A DNA stretch of 64,000 nucleotides from Arthrobacter sp. CJ23. Its GTDB lineage: Bacteria > Actinomycetota > Actinomycetes > Actinomycetales > Micrococcaceae. The notes below the pieces were generated by a model that did no database searches, was not told the DNA's origin, and saw only the letters and a program-made list of their open reading frames with translations. The DNA is taken from the NCBI RefSeq assembly GCF_024741795.1, contig NZ_CP102950.1, positions 1,860,001 to 1,924,000 of the forward strand. Direction: 5' to 3'. Shown one piece after another: positions 1 through 8,451 of this stretch (the stretch's first letter is position 1; the number at the start of each line of letters is the position of its first letter). A program made the position numbers and the translations under genes.

Positions 1-991
1 CGGCCGCTGCGGGGAACCGTACCATGTATTCGCGCTGCCACTGCCGCCAGCTTTCACTGTCCCAATTTTCGTGCTTGCCGTCCATTGCTTCGACCTCGAC
101 AGCCTCCTGCGCTCGGACGACGGCGGAGGCCGCGTCGAGAGCCTGAGCGAGGTCGTCGAGCCCGGCAGCGGTGCGCGAAGCGTGCCAGGCGTTGAGGGCG
201 TCGGTGATTGTGGAAGCTGCGGTCCGGGCGGCACCTAAGTCGGCGGCCAGCACCTCCTTGTCGGCGTAACGGAGTTGGTCGGCGGCTTTAGAGACCTCAT
301 CGACCTGGTCGAGGACGATCTGCCACCACTCGTTGTCAGAACAGAGTGCGGCGATGGATTGGGCCGCGGGCACATCGACGTTGAGCTCCGGCGTGTATCG
401 GGGGCGTGCGGCGGCGACTGCTTCCTGCATGCGGTCCTCCCACCACTGCTGAGCGAGGACGTCGACGTCAAGCCAATACCGTCGCTGGGTGCCGGAGCTG
501 TCGAGCCGGTTAAGGCGGGTGACGATGTTCGTTTCCCACTCGATCTCGAACACGACATTCATGCCGCGGTCGGTGGCCATTTTCTGCCAGCCCTCCAGCC
601 ACCCTTTGGGGTCGCTGATTTTCTCAAGGAGCGACTTGCCGCGGCCGCCGGTGGGACCGGTCGGGTCGGTCGGGATTGCGATTGTATATTTAGTCAGCTT
701 TGGGTGCTGATGGAGGGCGGCGTTGACAGACTTGTCGAGCTGGGCCTTGCTGACATCGGCTTGGTTGGTCCAGTACTTGGCCTGCCAGCCGTGCTCGGCG
801 CCGTTCGTGAGAGTCCAGTAGCACTCGACGCCGCCGTCGCCGCCGGCCCCGTGGAGGGACACGAACTTCGAACCGTCTGCCGGGGGCTCCTGCGCGACCT
901 GCTGGCAGATGAACTGCTCGTACCCATCGCGTTGGCCACCGGGCCCGAGCGACCGGATGCGCGTGAAGTCGATGTCGGGGATGTTCATCAT
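1..991 (-). CDS. Partial N-terminus of a large defence-type protein with Mrr-like nuclease domain
   Basis: The frame is open from ATG 991 (a second ATG follows at 988; GAAGGA lies just upstream) to the window edge, giving about 330 residues without a stop, so the C-terminal part is missing. Residues ~45-75 contain DGGVECYW followed by GWQAKYW, which reads as a PD-(D/E)XK-type core of the Mrr/Cap4 style with a Q-x-K active-site variant. About 65 residues on there is a conserved-looking stretch LTKYTIAIPTDP, and later RYTPELNVDVP. From memory these features occur together at the start of long STAND/NACHT-like ATPases in defence islands. The ATPase part would lie outside the window, so the family assignment is inference. 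The gene is divergent from the GHKL-nuclease gene, which supports a defence context. Confidence 0.6.
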   Translation of the reverse strand, partial: MMNIPDIDFTRIRSLGPGGQRDGYEQFICQQVAQEPPADGSKFVSLHGAGGDGGVECYWTLTNGAEHGWQAKYWTNQADVSKAQLDKSVNAALHQHPKLTKYTIAIPTDPTGPTGGRGKSLLEKISDPKGWLEGWQKMATDRGMNVVFEIEWETNIVTRLNRLDSSGTQRRYWLDVDVLAQQWWEDRMQEAVAAARPRYTPELNVDVPAAQSIAALCSDNEWWQIVLDQVDEVSKAADQLRYADKEVLAADLGAARTAASTITDALNAWHASRTAAGLDDLAQALDAASAVVRAQEAVEVEAMDGKHENWDSESWRQWQREYMVRFPAAA

Positions 992-1446
992 GTTCCTTCG
1001 CTGTGTGCAGGCTCTGCGTCTCGCTGAAAACAAACGATATCCGGTCGGCCACCTGAACAGGTTCGACGCGAGTACGCCAAACTTCAGATCAGCATCACAG
1101 CCTTGCTTCCACACCTGTCTCTGGCTACCGGAGTCAGATGGCGAGACCGCCGCTTGGGCAGTGGGGCGACACACGACGTCCGGGTCCGAGGGAGCAGCAG
1201 CGGCCACGAACACCCCATTGGAAGCATGTGAACGGAGGTGCGTCACCAACCGCGGGGTAAGGCTCGATATGCTTGCCCCCCGCGGCAGCCTGAACTGGGG
1301 GAGCCACTGTTCAAAGTTGGACACCGAACGCTTCCTGTCCAACCTGCCCATACCCTGACTGCATCACCGTCCTAGGGCTGTGGCGTATTCATGCAGTGTC
1401 GGAGCGGACGGATAGAGTTTCCACATCTGAGCAAAGGAGGGATCGC
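992..1446. promoter_or_regulatory. 455-bp divergent intergenic region with an inverted repeat
   Basis: No convincing gene is seen between the two divergent accessory genes. The short open frames here have no ribosome site and no recognisable protein. The region should hold both promoters. One inverted repeat stands out: GTTGGACA at 1316-1323 and TGTCCAAC at 1336-1343 with a 12-nt spacer, about 100 nt upstream of the GHKL gene start. It could be an operator or a weak hairpin. Confidence 0.35.
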
Positions 1447-3486
1447 ATGGTGCTGACAACTTCCCTGGCTGGGCGCGTCCGCAACACAAGTCTGCCGAAG
1501 AGCCACGCGCTCCTGCCTCTCCTCGAGGCAATCGTCAACGCTATCCAGGCGATCGACGCACGTCGAGGAGACTCCGCAACGCCGGGTCGTATCAACGTGA
1601 GGGTGCACCGAGACACTCAGGCAGAGTTCGATCTCGGCCAGCCGGGCCCTGGACGTGCCCCCATGAAGCCGATTGTCGGCTTCACCGTCGAGGACGACGG
1701 CGTGGGATTCACCCGTCAGAACATGTCCTCGTTCGAAACATTGGACAGCGATTTCAAGTCGCACCTCGGCTGCCGTGGTGTCGGGCGGCTGCTCTGGCTC
1801 AAGGCCTTCGACAAGGTGACGGTCCGCAGCGCCTATGAAGACGAGGGCGGGAAGCTCCGAGGACGTCAGTTCAGATTCTCGGTCGAACGCGAGGTCGAGC
1901 ACGACGGCGACGCTGACGGGTTCGTGCGCCCCGGCACGGCCGTCATCCTCGACGGCTTCAAGAAGGCGTTCCAGCAGAACGCCCCGAAGAGCGTCGACGC
2001 CATCGCGCGCGAGGTCTTCGAGCACTGCATCTGGTACTTCCTCCGGCCCGGCGGTGCCCCTCTCGTGACGATCGCGGACGACAACGAATCGGTGTCGCTG
2101 GCCGACCTGATGGGTGAGTTCGTCGAGTCGGCGATGACGTCGTCGAAGATCGAGGTCAAGGGTCAGAAGTTCGACATGCTGAACCTCCGTCTGAAGGCCA
2201 CCGCGCGGAACTCCGTCCCCCGCCTCCACTGGTGCGCGGCGAGCCGCGTCGTCATTGAGGAAAACCTTAGCGGGAAGGTTCCAGGGCTCCACGGCAAGCT
2301 CGCGGACAAGGCCGCCAGCGAGTTCGTCTACGCGTGCTACCTGACCTCGGACTTCCTCGACGAGCGCGTCCGCGCCGACCGGACAGCCTTCGACATCAGC
2401 GATCGCATCGCGGGGCAGCCCCTCATCGATGACCTCTCCCTGGACGACATCCGGGAGGTCGTCCTCGAAGAAGTCAGGACGATCCTGAAGGCTCCGCTCG
2501 AGTCGGCCCGCGAGCAGGGTAAGAAGCGCGTCCACGAGTTCGTGACCAAACGCGCGCCGCGGTACCGGCCCTTGCTGGCCAAGATCGAGGAGCGCGGCAT
2601 CACGGTGGACCCATCGATTAAGGACCAGGACCTAGAGCTCCAGCTGCACCGGCAGCTTCAGAAGATCGAGTCCGAAGCATTCATTCAGGGGCAGGAGATC
2701 TTCGCTGAGGCCGACGCGGAGCCGGCGGAGGACTACGCGGAGCGGCTCGCCGCATATCTCGCCACCGTCAGCGAGATCAACCAGTCCGACCTGGCCGCGT
2801 ACGTCTCGCGCCGCCGGACGGTGCTGGATCTGCTCGGGCGGCTGATCCGCGCGGACAAGGACGGGAAGTACAGCAGGGAGGATGCGATCCACTCGCTGAT
2901 CGTCCCGATGCGGACGGAGTCCAGCGAGCACGCCGCCGATGGTTCGAACCTGTGGATCATCGACGAGAGACTCGCGTTCCACGACTACCTCGCGTCCGAC
3001 AAGACGCTGAAGAGCATGCCGATCACGGGTTCTGAATCCACCAAGGAGCCCGACATAGTTGCGACGCGGCTCATGGACTCGCCGGTGCTCGCGGCCGAGG
3101 GGCAGAAGCTGCCGCTCCCGTCGATCGTCGTGGTTGAGATTAAGAGGCCGATGCGCAAGGACGCCACCGAGGACAAGAATCCGATCCAGCAGTGCCTCGA
3201 CTACGTGAAAAGGATCCGCGCAGGTGGCGTGGTCACCGCAACGGGGAGACCGATCCCGCCGACCCACGAGCCGCCGGCCTTCTGTTACATCATCGCCGAC
3301 CTTACAGAGAAGATGATCGAGCGATGCGAGATTTCGAACCTGCGGCCGACACATGACGGTCTCGGGTACTTCGGTTTCAACGACTCCGCCAAGGCATACA
3401 TCGAAGTCATGAGCTTCGACGGGTTGGTCAACGCTGCAACTGAGAGGAACCGGGCATTCTTCGACAAACTCGGGCTGCCCAGCTAG
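1447..3486 (+). CDS. GHKL ATPase fused to C-terminal PD-(D/E)XK nuclease (putative defence effector)
   Basis: I chose ATG 1447 because AAAGGAGG sits 6 nt upstream; an in-frame GTG at 1396 has no such site. The product is 679 residues. The N-terminus has the three GHKL (gyrase/Hsp90/MutL) ATP-binding motifs: N-box EAIVNAIQA (27-35), G1 DDGVGF (83-88) and a glycine-rich lid GCRGVGRLLWLKAF (108-121). The C-terminal third has a PD-(D/E)XK core: PD at 535-536, then VVVEIKRP with E564 and K566, followed by QQCLDYVKRI. The middle part (~150-500) has no motif I recognise. ATP-gated DNA cleavage is the natural reading, by analogy with other GHKL-nuclease defence proteins and HgiDII/BbrUII-type enzymes, but I cannot match it to a named system. 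Neighbour: the divergent Mrr-like/STAND-type gene. Confidence 0.8.
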   Translation: MVLTTSLAGRVRNTSLPKSHALLPLLEAIVNAIQAIDARRGDSATPGRINVRVHRDTQAEFDLGQPGPGRAPMKPIVGFTVEDDGVGFTRQNMSSFETLDSDFKSHLGCRGVGRLLWLKAFDKVTVRSAYEDEGGKLRGRQFRFSVEREVEHDGDADGFVRPGTAVILDGFKKAFQQNAPKSVDAIAREVFEHCIWYFLRPGGAPLVTIADDNESVSLADLMGEFVESAMTSSKIEVKGQKFDMLNLRLKATARNSVPRLHWCAASRVVIEENLSGKVPGLHGKLADKAASEFVYACYLTSDFLDERVRADRTAFDISDRIAGQPLIDDLSLDDIREVVLEEVRTILKAPLESAREQGKKRVHEFVTKRAPRYRPLLAKIEERGITVDPSIKDQDLELQLHRQLQKIESEAFIQGQEIFAEADAEPAEDYAERLAAYLATVSEINQSDLAAYVSRRRTVLDLLGRLIRADKDGKYSREDAIHSLIVPMRTESSEHAADGSNLWIIDERLAFHDYLASDKTLKSMPITGSESTKEPDIVATRLMDSPVLAAEGQKLPLPSIVVVEIKRPMRKDATEDKNPIQQCLDYVKRIRAGGVVTATGRPIPPTHEPPAFCYIIADLTEKMIERCEISNLRPTHDGLGYFGFNDSAKAYIEVMSFDGLVNAATERNRAFFDKLGLPS

Positions 3487-3877
3487 CACAGTGCACGGCG
3501 CAGCTCCCCGGAGCTGGTCCCGCGGTTGTCGAGATCGCTTCCCAGACCCACCGCTACCGGGGTACATCTACCCGCTGGAATGCCGCTGTCGCGCGCCCGG
3601 CCCAGCAAAGGGGAAAACTACTAACGGAGCACGTTGGCTACTTATGCCGTGCATGCCGACGTCCTACGATAACGGTAGGCATTCACGAGCACTATGATCA
3701 CCCCACCCAGGAACTTTAGACATTGTGTCGTCCTAGCGCGAAGACCTCTGCTCAAATTGCTTATGCCCTCGGGATTCGCAAAACTTACCGCGTAGTGGGG
3801 GCATGTAACAGTACGTCCTGCGTCAAATCTCGGCAAACTAGCCGGAACTGCCCCAAGGGGCAGCAACGCTAGTACCA
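3487..3877. other. Gene-free boundary region between accessory module and dxs
   Basis: Short open frames on both strands have no ribosome site or recognisable product. The stretch 3640-3850 looks more AT-rich than the flanking core genes, consistent with acquired DNA or a decayed gene. It includes a small perfect hairpin, CTGCCCC-AA-GGGGCAG, at 3848-3863, just before the long palindrome upstream of dxs. Confidence 0.4.
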
Positions 3878-3916
3878 CGGCAGCCCCGGCTGGTCACTGA
3901 CCAGCCGGGGCTGCCG
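3878..3916. terminator. Perfect 19-bp palindrome upstream of dxs
   Basis: Arms at 3878-3896 and 3898-3916 are perfectly complementary around a single central C. There is no T-run on either side. Its place about 70 nt before the dxs start suggests a bidirectional terminator inherited from the gene that originally lay upstream of dxs. A protein-binding palindrome is also possible. Confidence 0.55.
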
Positions 3917-3988
3917 CCGTTGCGGCGACGCGGCGGCAGACTACGCGCTAAAGTTAACAAGCATGTCAATCACCCTAAGGAGGGGCCG

Positions 3989-5962
3989 TTGGGACTCTTG
4001 GAATCAATCAAGAATCCGCAGGACCTGGGCAATCTGTCCGGCCCGGAGCTGGACCAGATCGCCGGTGAGATCAGGGATTTCCTCATCACCAACGTCTCGC
4101 AGACGGGCGGACACCTCGGGCCGAACCTGGGTGTCGTTGAACTCACACTGGCGATCCACCGGATCTTCGAGTCGCCGCGGGACAGCATCGTCTTCGACAC
4201 CGGGCACCAGTCCTACGTCCACAAACTCCTCACCGGCAGGCAGGACTTCAGCACCCTCCGCCAGCAGGGCGGACTGTCAGGCTACCCGGACCGTGCCGAA
4301 TCGGAACACGACATCGTCGAAAGCTCACACGCCTCATCCTCCCTGTCCTGGGCCGACGGCATCTCCCGGGCCCGGCAGCTGACCGGCGAGGGCGATCGCT
4401 ACACCGTCGCGGTGGTGGGCGACGGCGCCCTCACGGGCGGCATGGCCTGGGAGGCCATCAACAACATCGCGGCGGACAAGCGCCGGCGCGTGGTGATCGT
4501 TGTCAACGACAACGGCCGCTCCTACGCGCCCACCGTGGGCGGCTTCGCCGACTACCTGGCCTCGCTGCGCCCCACCATTGACTCCTTCCGCACCGCCGCG
4601 GCCTACGAGGGCACGCTGGAATGGTGGAAGAAGAAGCTGCAGAACGGCGGCCCCGTCGGCCAGTTCACCTACAGGAGCCTGCATGCCATGAAGAAGGGCA
4701 TCAAGGACTGGTGGGCACCCCAGGGCATGTTCGAGGACCTCGGCATGAAGTACATCGGCCCCGTGGACGGCCACAACCTCCAGGCCATGGAAAACGCGCT
4801 GACACTTGCCAAGGCCTACGGCGGCCCGGTAATCGTGCATGCCATGACGGAGAAGGGCCACGGCTACGGACCGGCGCTGGCCGACGAAGCCGACCAGTTC
4901 CACGCCGTCGGCATCATCGACCCCGAAACCGGCGAGCCCACCGAAACGCCCGGCGCGAAGTCCTGGACCTCGGTGTTCGCCGAGGAAATTGCGGACATCG
5001 CCGATGAACGCCAGGACATCGTGGGCGTCACCGGCGCCATGCTCATCCCCGTGGGCCTGCACAAGTTCGCCGAGCGGCACCCGGAACGCGTCATCGACGT
5101 CGGCATCGCCGAACAGCACGCCCTCACCTCCGCGGCAGGCATGGCGTTCGGCGGGCTGCACCCCGTGGTCGCCGTCTACGCCACCTTCCTGAACCGCGCC
5201 TTCGACCAGCTGCTCATGGACGTTGCCCTGCACAAGGCGGGCGTCACGGTGGTCCTGGACCGGGCCGGCGTCACCGGTCCGGACGGCCCCAGCCACCACG
5301 GCATGTGGGACATGGCCATGGTCCAGATCGTCCCGGGCCTGCACCTGGCAGCGCCCCGCGACGCCACGCGGCTCCGCGAGGAGCTCCGCGAGGCCGTCGC
5401 CATCAGCGACGCCCCCTCGGTGGTGCGTTTCTCCAAGGGCAGCGTCGGCGCCGAGATCGAGGCGATCGAGCGCCTCCACGACGGCGTGGACATCCTCGCG
5501 CGCCGCCCGGAAGGCTCCACCGAGAACGACGTCCTGATCGTCAGCGTCGGCGCCATGTCCGAACTCGCCCTCGACGTCGCTTCGCGGCTCGGAGCGCAGG
5601 GCATCAGCTCCACCGTGGTGGACCCGCGCTGGCTGCTGCCGGTGCGCCGCTCCATCATCGCCCTCGCAGCCCGGCACCGCCTGGTCATCTGCATCGAAGA
5701 CGGCGTCCGCGCCGGCGGCGTGGGTTCGCGGATCCGCCAGGAAATGCGTGCGGCCGGAGTGGACACGGCCCTGAACGAGGTCGGCCTCCCCGTCGAGTTC
5801 CTGGTCCATGGCACCCGGAGCCAGGTCATGGAACGCGTGGGGCTGACGGCCCAGCAGATCACGCACGACGTCGTGGCACAGGTTTTAGGCACGAAGGTTC
5901 CCTTTGCCCGGCCCCTGCCGGGACAGGAACACCCCACCACCGGCAGTCTGCCGAAACTGTGA
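3989..5962 (+). CDS. dxs: 1-deoxy-D-xylulose-5-phosphate synthase
   Basis: Condenses pyruvate and glyceraldehyde 3-phosphate, using thiamine diphosphate, in the first step of the MEP isoprenoid pathway. The start is TTG 3989: AAGGAGGGG lies 3 nt upstream and the protein then begins [10 protein letters not shown], as usual for the family; upstream in-frame residues are not DXS-like. 657 residues, a little longer than most. Visible motifs: GHQSYVHK, the thiamine-diphosphate motif GDGALTGG (D145) with following EAINN, and [14 protein letters not shown] with the catalytic Glu at ~375. The transketolase C-terminal domain is complete. The stop overlaps the GTG of the next gene by 4 nt, so the two are probably translationally coupled. 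Confidence 0.96.
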   Translation: MGLLESIKNPQDLGNLSGPELDQIAGEIRDFLITNVSQTGGHLGPNLGVVELTLAIHRIFESPRDSIVFDTGHQSYVHKLLTGRQDFSTLRQQGGLSGYPDRAESEHDIVESSHASSSLSWADGISRARQLTGEGDRYTVAVVGDGALTGGMAWEAINNIAADKRRRVVIVVNDNGRSYAPTVGGFADYLASLRPTIDSFRTAAAYEGTLEWWKKKLQNGGPVGQFTYRSLHAMKKGIKDWWAPQGMFEDLGMKYIGPVDGHNLQAMENALTLAKAYGGPVIVHAMTEKGHGYGPALADEADQFHAVGIIDPETGEPTETPGAKSWTSVFAEEIADIADERQDIVGVTGAMLIPVGLHKFAERHPERVIDVGIAEQHALTSAAGMAFGGLHPVVAVYATFLNRAFDQLLMDVALHKAGVTVVLDRAGVTGPDGPSHHGMWDMAMVQIVPGLHLAAPRDATRLREELREAVAISDAPSVVRFSKGSVGAEIEAIERLHDGVDILARRPEGSTENDVLIVSVGAMSELALDVASRLGAQGISSTVVDPRWLLPVRRSIIALAARHRLVICIEDGVRAGGVGSRIRQEMRAAGVDTALNEVGLPVEFLVHGTRSQVMERVGLTAQQITHDVVAQVLGTKVPFARPLPGQEHPTTGSLPKL

Positions 5963-6513
5963 GCCCAACGCGCGAGCCGGGAGCCCTGCAGCCCGGCGAC
6001 CTCGTGGTGGCCCGCAACCGGAAATGGAACGGCAAGGCCCACTGGGTGGTCCCCGGGCAGTACCTGGGTGAAGACATCCACGGCTGGTGGGTCTTCCAAG
6101 GCGCCCAGGAGTTCTGCTCACGGCCCGGTGCGGCGTTCTACACGGCGTCGGACGCCATCCTCCTGGTTCCGCGGACCGGCGAATACGTGGCAACGTTCTA
6201 CGACGACAGCTACCCGGGCGATTTCCGCATCTACGTGGACCTCGCCACGGACCACGGCTGGAACACCATCAGGGCCGGCGTCACCGAATTCCACATGATC
6301 GACATGGACCTGGACGTCATCCGGTCCGTGGACCACGGCGTCTTCGTGGACGACCAGGACGAGTTCGAGGAGCACCGCACCACCATGGACTACCCGGCCG
6401 GGGTCGTGGAGTCCGTGCGCAAAGAATGTGACCGCCTGTTTGAAGCAGTGCGGGACAAACAAGCACCGTTTGACGGCACTGACGCCGAATGGTTCAGGAA
6501 AGGACGAGCATGA
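5959..6513 (+). CDS. DUF402 domain protein
   Basis: 184 residues starting at GTG 5959, inside the dxs stop (GTGA overlap). It contains [18 protein letters not shown] near the N-terminus and [15 protein letters not shown], followed by a conserved acidic stretch ([20 protein letters not shown] is 20 residues of it), which is the DUF402/FomD-like pattern. Family members include nucleotide phosphatases with metal-binding acidic residues, so a phosphatase role is possible, but no substrate can be named. Coupled by 4-nt overlaps to dxs upstream and to the next gene downstream. Confidence 0.8.
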   Translation: MSPTREPGALQPGDLVVARNRKWNGKAHWVVPGQYLGEDIHGWWVFQGAQEFCSRPGAAFYTASDAILLVPRTGEYVATFYDDSYPGDFRIYVDLATDHGWNTIRAGVTEFHMIDMDLDVIRSVDHGVFVDDQDEFEEHRTTMDYPAGVVESVRKECDRLFEAVRDKQAPFDGTDAEWFRKGRA

Positions 6514-7070
6514 GCGGCATCATCCGTACGTACAAGCGCGACGACGAAGGGGTACTCCACTTCCGGGAGGCCTGGTACGACGAGGAATACCAGCAGCTCG
6601 TGGTGAACCACGGCGTGGCAGGACACCAGAGCAAGACCGAGGAAACCGACGTCGACGACGAAACCGCCGTTGAGGGCCTCATGGCCGCGTTTGCCGCCCA
6701 ATGCGAGGAGGACGGCTACGCCGAGATCCCCGAGTCCGAGCAGTACTGGGTGGTGGCCCAGCTCGCGCTGAAGACCAAGGATGGAACCGAGCGCGACCGC
6801 TACCTTGAGCGCAAGGCCAAAGCCGCACTGACCAGCGAGCTGGCCTGGCGCGGGCTGGGCATCGTGGAGCGTACCGAAATCGGTAATTCACGCCTCAACA
6901 TCTTCTGTCTGTGCCCGGATGTCAACAAGGCCGTCAACGCCATCAAAGTGTGCATCCGCGGCGAAGACCTGGACTACACCAAGCTCAGCATCGGCGCCGC
7001 CCCGCACACCGATCCCACGGCATTCAGGGTTAGGTACTCGCCGAAACCGGGTGCGGGCTTTACGCTCTAA
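6510..7070 (+). CDS. Conserved hypothetical protein
   Basis: 186 residues from ATG 6510, which overlaps the previous stop (ATGA) and has AGGAAAGGA upstream. The sequence is acidic at the N-terminus (TYKRDDEGVLHFREAWYDEE) and has a helical Asp/Glu-rich centre, with ERDRYLERKAKAALTSELAW in the middle. No signal peptide, membrane segment or catalytic motif is seen and I do not recognise the family. Position within the dxs-DUF402 transcription unit suggests a housekeeping gene of this lineage. Confidence 0.75.
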   Translation: MSGIIRTYKRDDEGVLHFREAWYDEEYQQLVVNHGVAGHQSKTEETDVDDETAVEGLMAAFAAQCEEDGYAEIPESEQYWVVAQLALKTKDGTERDRYLERKAKAALTSELAWRGLGIVERTEIGNSRLNIFCLCPDVNKAVNAIKVCIRGEDLDYTKLSIGAAPHTDPTAFRVRYSPKPGAGFTL

Positions 7071-7102
7071 GGGAGACCCCAGAGCACCAGGAGGGACCCC
7101 GC

Positions 7103-7321
7103 ATGTCGCCGAAAAGCAATTGGCCCGGGCACACGCCACTGCCCAAGGGACTGGCGGCGCCGGCCCGCCGGGCCCTGGCCCATGAGGGTATCGAAACCCT
7201 GGAACAGCTGGCAGATTTCGGGGAGAGGCAGGCGGCGAGCCTGCATGGCATGGGGCCCGTCGCCCTGGCCCAGATTGAGGAAGCCATGGAGGAGTCCGGC
7301 ATTAAGTTCGGCACCGCCTAG
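7103..7321 (+). CDS. Small helix-hairpin-helix DNA-binding-like protein
   Basis: 72 residues. The centre reads LPKGLAAPARRALAHEGI, then TLEQLADFGE and LHGMGPVALAQIEEAM. This matches the helix-hairpin-helix arrangement of the RNA polymerase alpha C-terminal domain and related small proteins (first helix, then L-x-x-L, then the G-x-G-P hairpin). It probably binds nucleic acid. AGGAGGGA lies upstream of ATG 7103. It follows the hypothetical gene by 32 nt and may be in the same operon. Confidence 0.75.
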   Translation: MSPKSNWPGHTPLPKGLAAPARRALAHEGIETLEQLADFGERQAASLHGMGPVALAQIEEAMEESGIKFGTA

Positions 7322-7385
7322 CAGCCGCCGCCGTTCCTCCCGTGCGTTTCGATCCCCGCCGGAACGGCCGTATAGGGTGAAAGGC

Positions 7386-8363
7386 ATGACTGAATACCGA
7401 CGCCTTGGCCATTCCGGATTGACCGTTTCCGTCGTGGGGCTGGGCTGCAACAACCTCGGCCGGGCCAACACGCCCACCGAATCCCAGGCGGGCACGGACG
7501 CCGTGGTCCATGCGGCGCTGGACGCCGGCGTCACGCTGTTCGACGTCGCGGACATCTACGGCCGGGAACCGGGCTTGAGCGAGACCATGCTCGGCCGGGC
7601 CCTCGCGGGCCGCCGCGACGACGTGGTGGTGGCCACCAAGTTCGGCATGGACATGCACGGCGCCAACGGCAACGATTTCGGGGCGCGCGGGTCCCGGCGG
7701 TACATCATCACGGCCGTCGAGGCCTCACTGCGCCGCCTCGGGACCGATTGGATCGACCTCTACCAGTTCCACACCCCGGACCCGCTGACGCCCGTCGAGG
7801 AAACGCTGTCAGCGCTCGATGACCTCGTGCGCAGCGGCAAGGTCCGGTACATCGGCCACTCGAACCGGGCCGGCTGGCAGATCGCCGAGGCCGAGTACGT
7901 GGCCCGGATCCAGGGCGGGGCACGCTTCATTTCCACGCAGAACCACTACAACCTCATGGACCGCCGGGCCGAGCTTGAGGTGCTCCCCGCGGCGCAGGCG
8001 TTCGGCCTCGGCGTGCTGCCGTACTTCCCGCTCGCCAACGGGCTGCTCACAGGCAAGTACGCCCCTGGCACCGCCCCCGCCGGATCACGCCTGAGCCACA
8101 CGCGCACCCATATGGTGGACGACGCCGACTGGGAGCAGCTGAACCGCTTCCGGGACTTTGCCAAAGCGCGCGGCCTGAACGAGGTCCAGCTGGCGTTCTC
8201 CTGGCTCGCAGCCCAGCCCGGCGTCGCCAGCGTCATTGCCGGCGCCACCAGGCCCGCCCAGGTCACCGAGAACGCCGGCGCCGTCTGCTGGGTTCCCAGC
8301 CAGGAGGAGCGCGCCGAACTGGATGGGATCTTCCCCAAGAGCCCCAAGGTGGCGCTCTTCTAA
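7386..8363 (+). CDS. Aldo/keto reductase
   Basis: 325 residues from ATG 7386. NAD(P)H-dependent carbonyl reductase of the TIM-barrel aldo/keto reductase superfamily. The catalytic tetrad is visible: Asp and Tyr in LFDVADIYG, Lys in VVVATKFGMD and His in DLYQFHTPDP. The C-terminal cofactor segment SVIAGATRPAQVTENAGA is present. Length and layout fit the YajO/YghZ-type branch. Substrate unknown. Single gene, closed by the strong hairpin downstream. Confidence 0.9.
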   Translation: MTEYRRLGHSGLTVSVVGLGCNNLGRANTPTESQAGTDAVVHAALDAGVTLFDVADIYGREPGLSETMLGRALAGRRDDVVVATKFGMDMHGANGNDFGARGSRRYIITAVEASLRRLGTDWIDLYQFHTPDPLTPVEETLSALDDLVRSGKVRYIGHSNRAGWQIAEAEYVARIQGGARFISTQNHYNLMDRRAELEVLPAAQAFGLGVLPYFPLANGLLTGKYAPGTAPAGSRLSHTRTHMVDDADWEQLNRFRDFAKARGLNEVQLAFSWLAAQPGVASVIAGATRPAQVTENAGAVCWVPSQEERAELDGIFPKSPKVALF

Positions 8364-8381
8364 AAAGCCGCACACTGCACA

Positions 8382-8428
8382 GCAAACGGCCGTGGCCGGA
8401 GCGTTCGGCTCCGGCCACGGCCGTTTGC
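8382..8428. terminator. Bidirectional terminator between AKR gene and fadB
   Basis: Perfect 21-bp inverted repeat (8382-8402 and 8408-8428) with a 5-nt loop GTTCG, located between two convergent genes. Confidence 0.8.
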
Positions 8429-8451
8429 GGATCATGCGTTGCGGTGTCCGG

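Noticed and set aside
275..1027. 250-codon plus-strand frame at the left edge
   Set aside because: Opposite the minus-strand nuclease gene, whose product is recognisable and which has a ribosome site.
3642..3878. 78-codon minus-strand frame before dxs
   Set aside because: GTG start without ribosome site, no resemblance to a known protein, runs over the palindrome arm.
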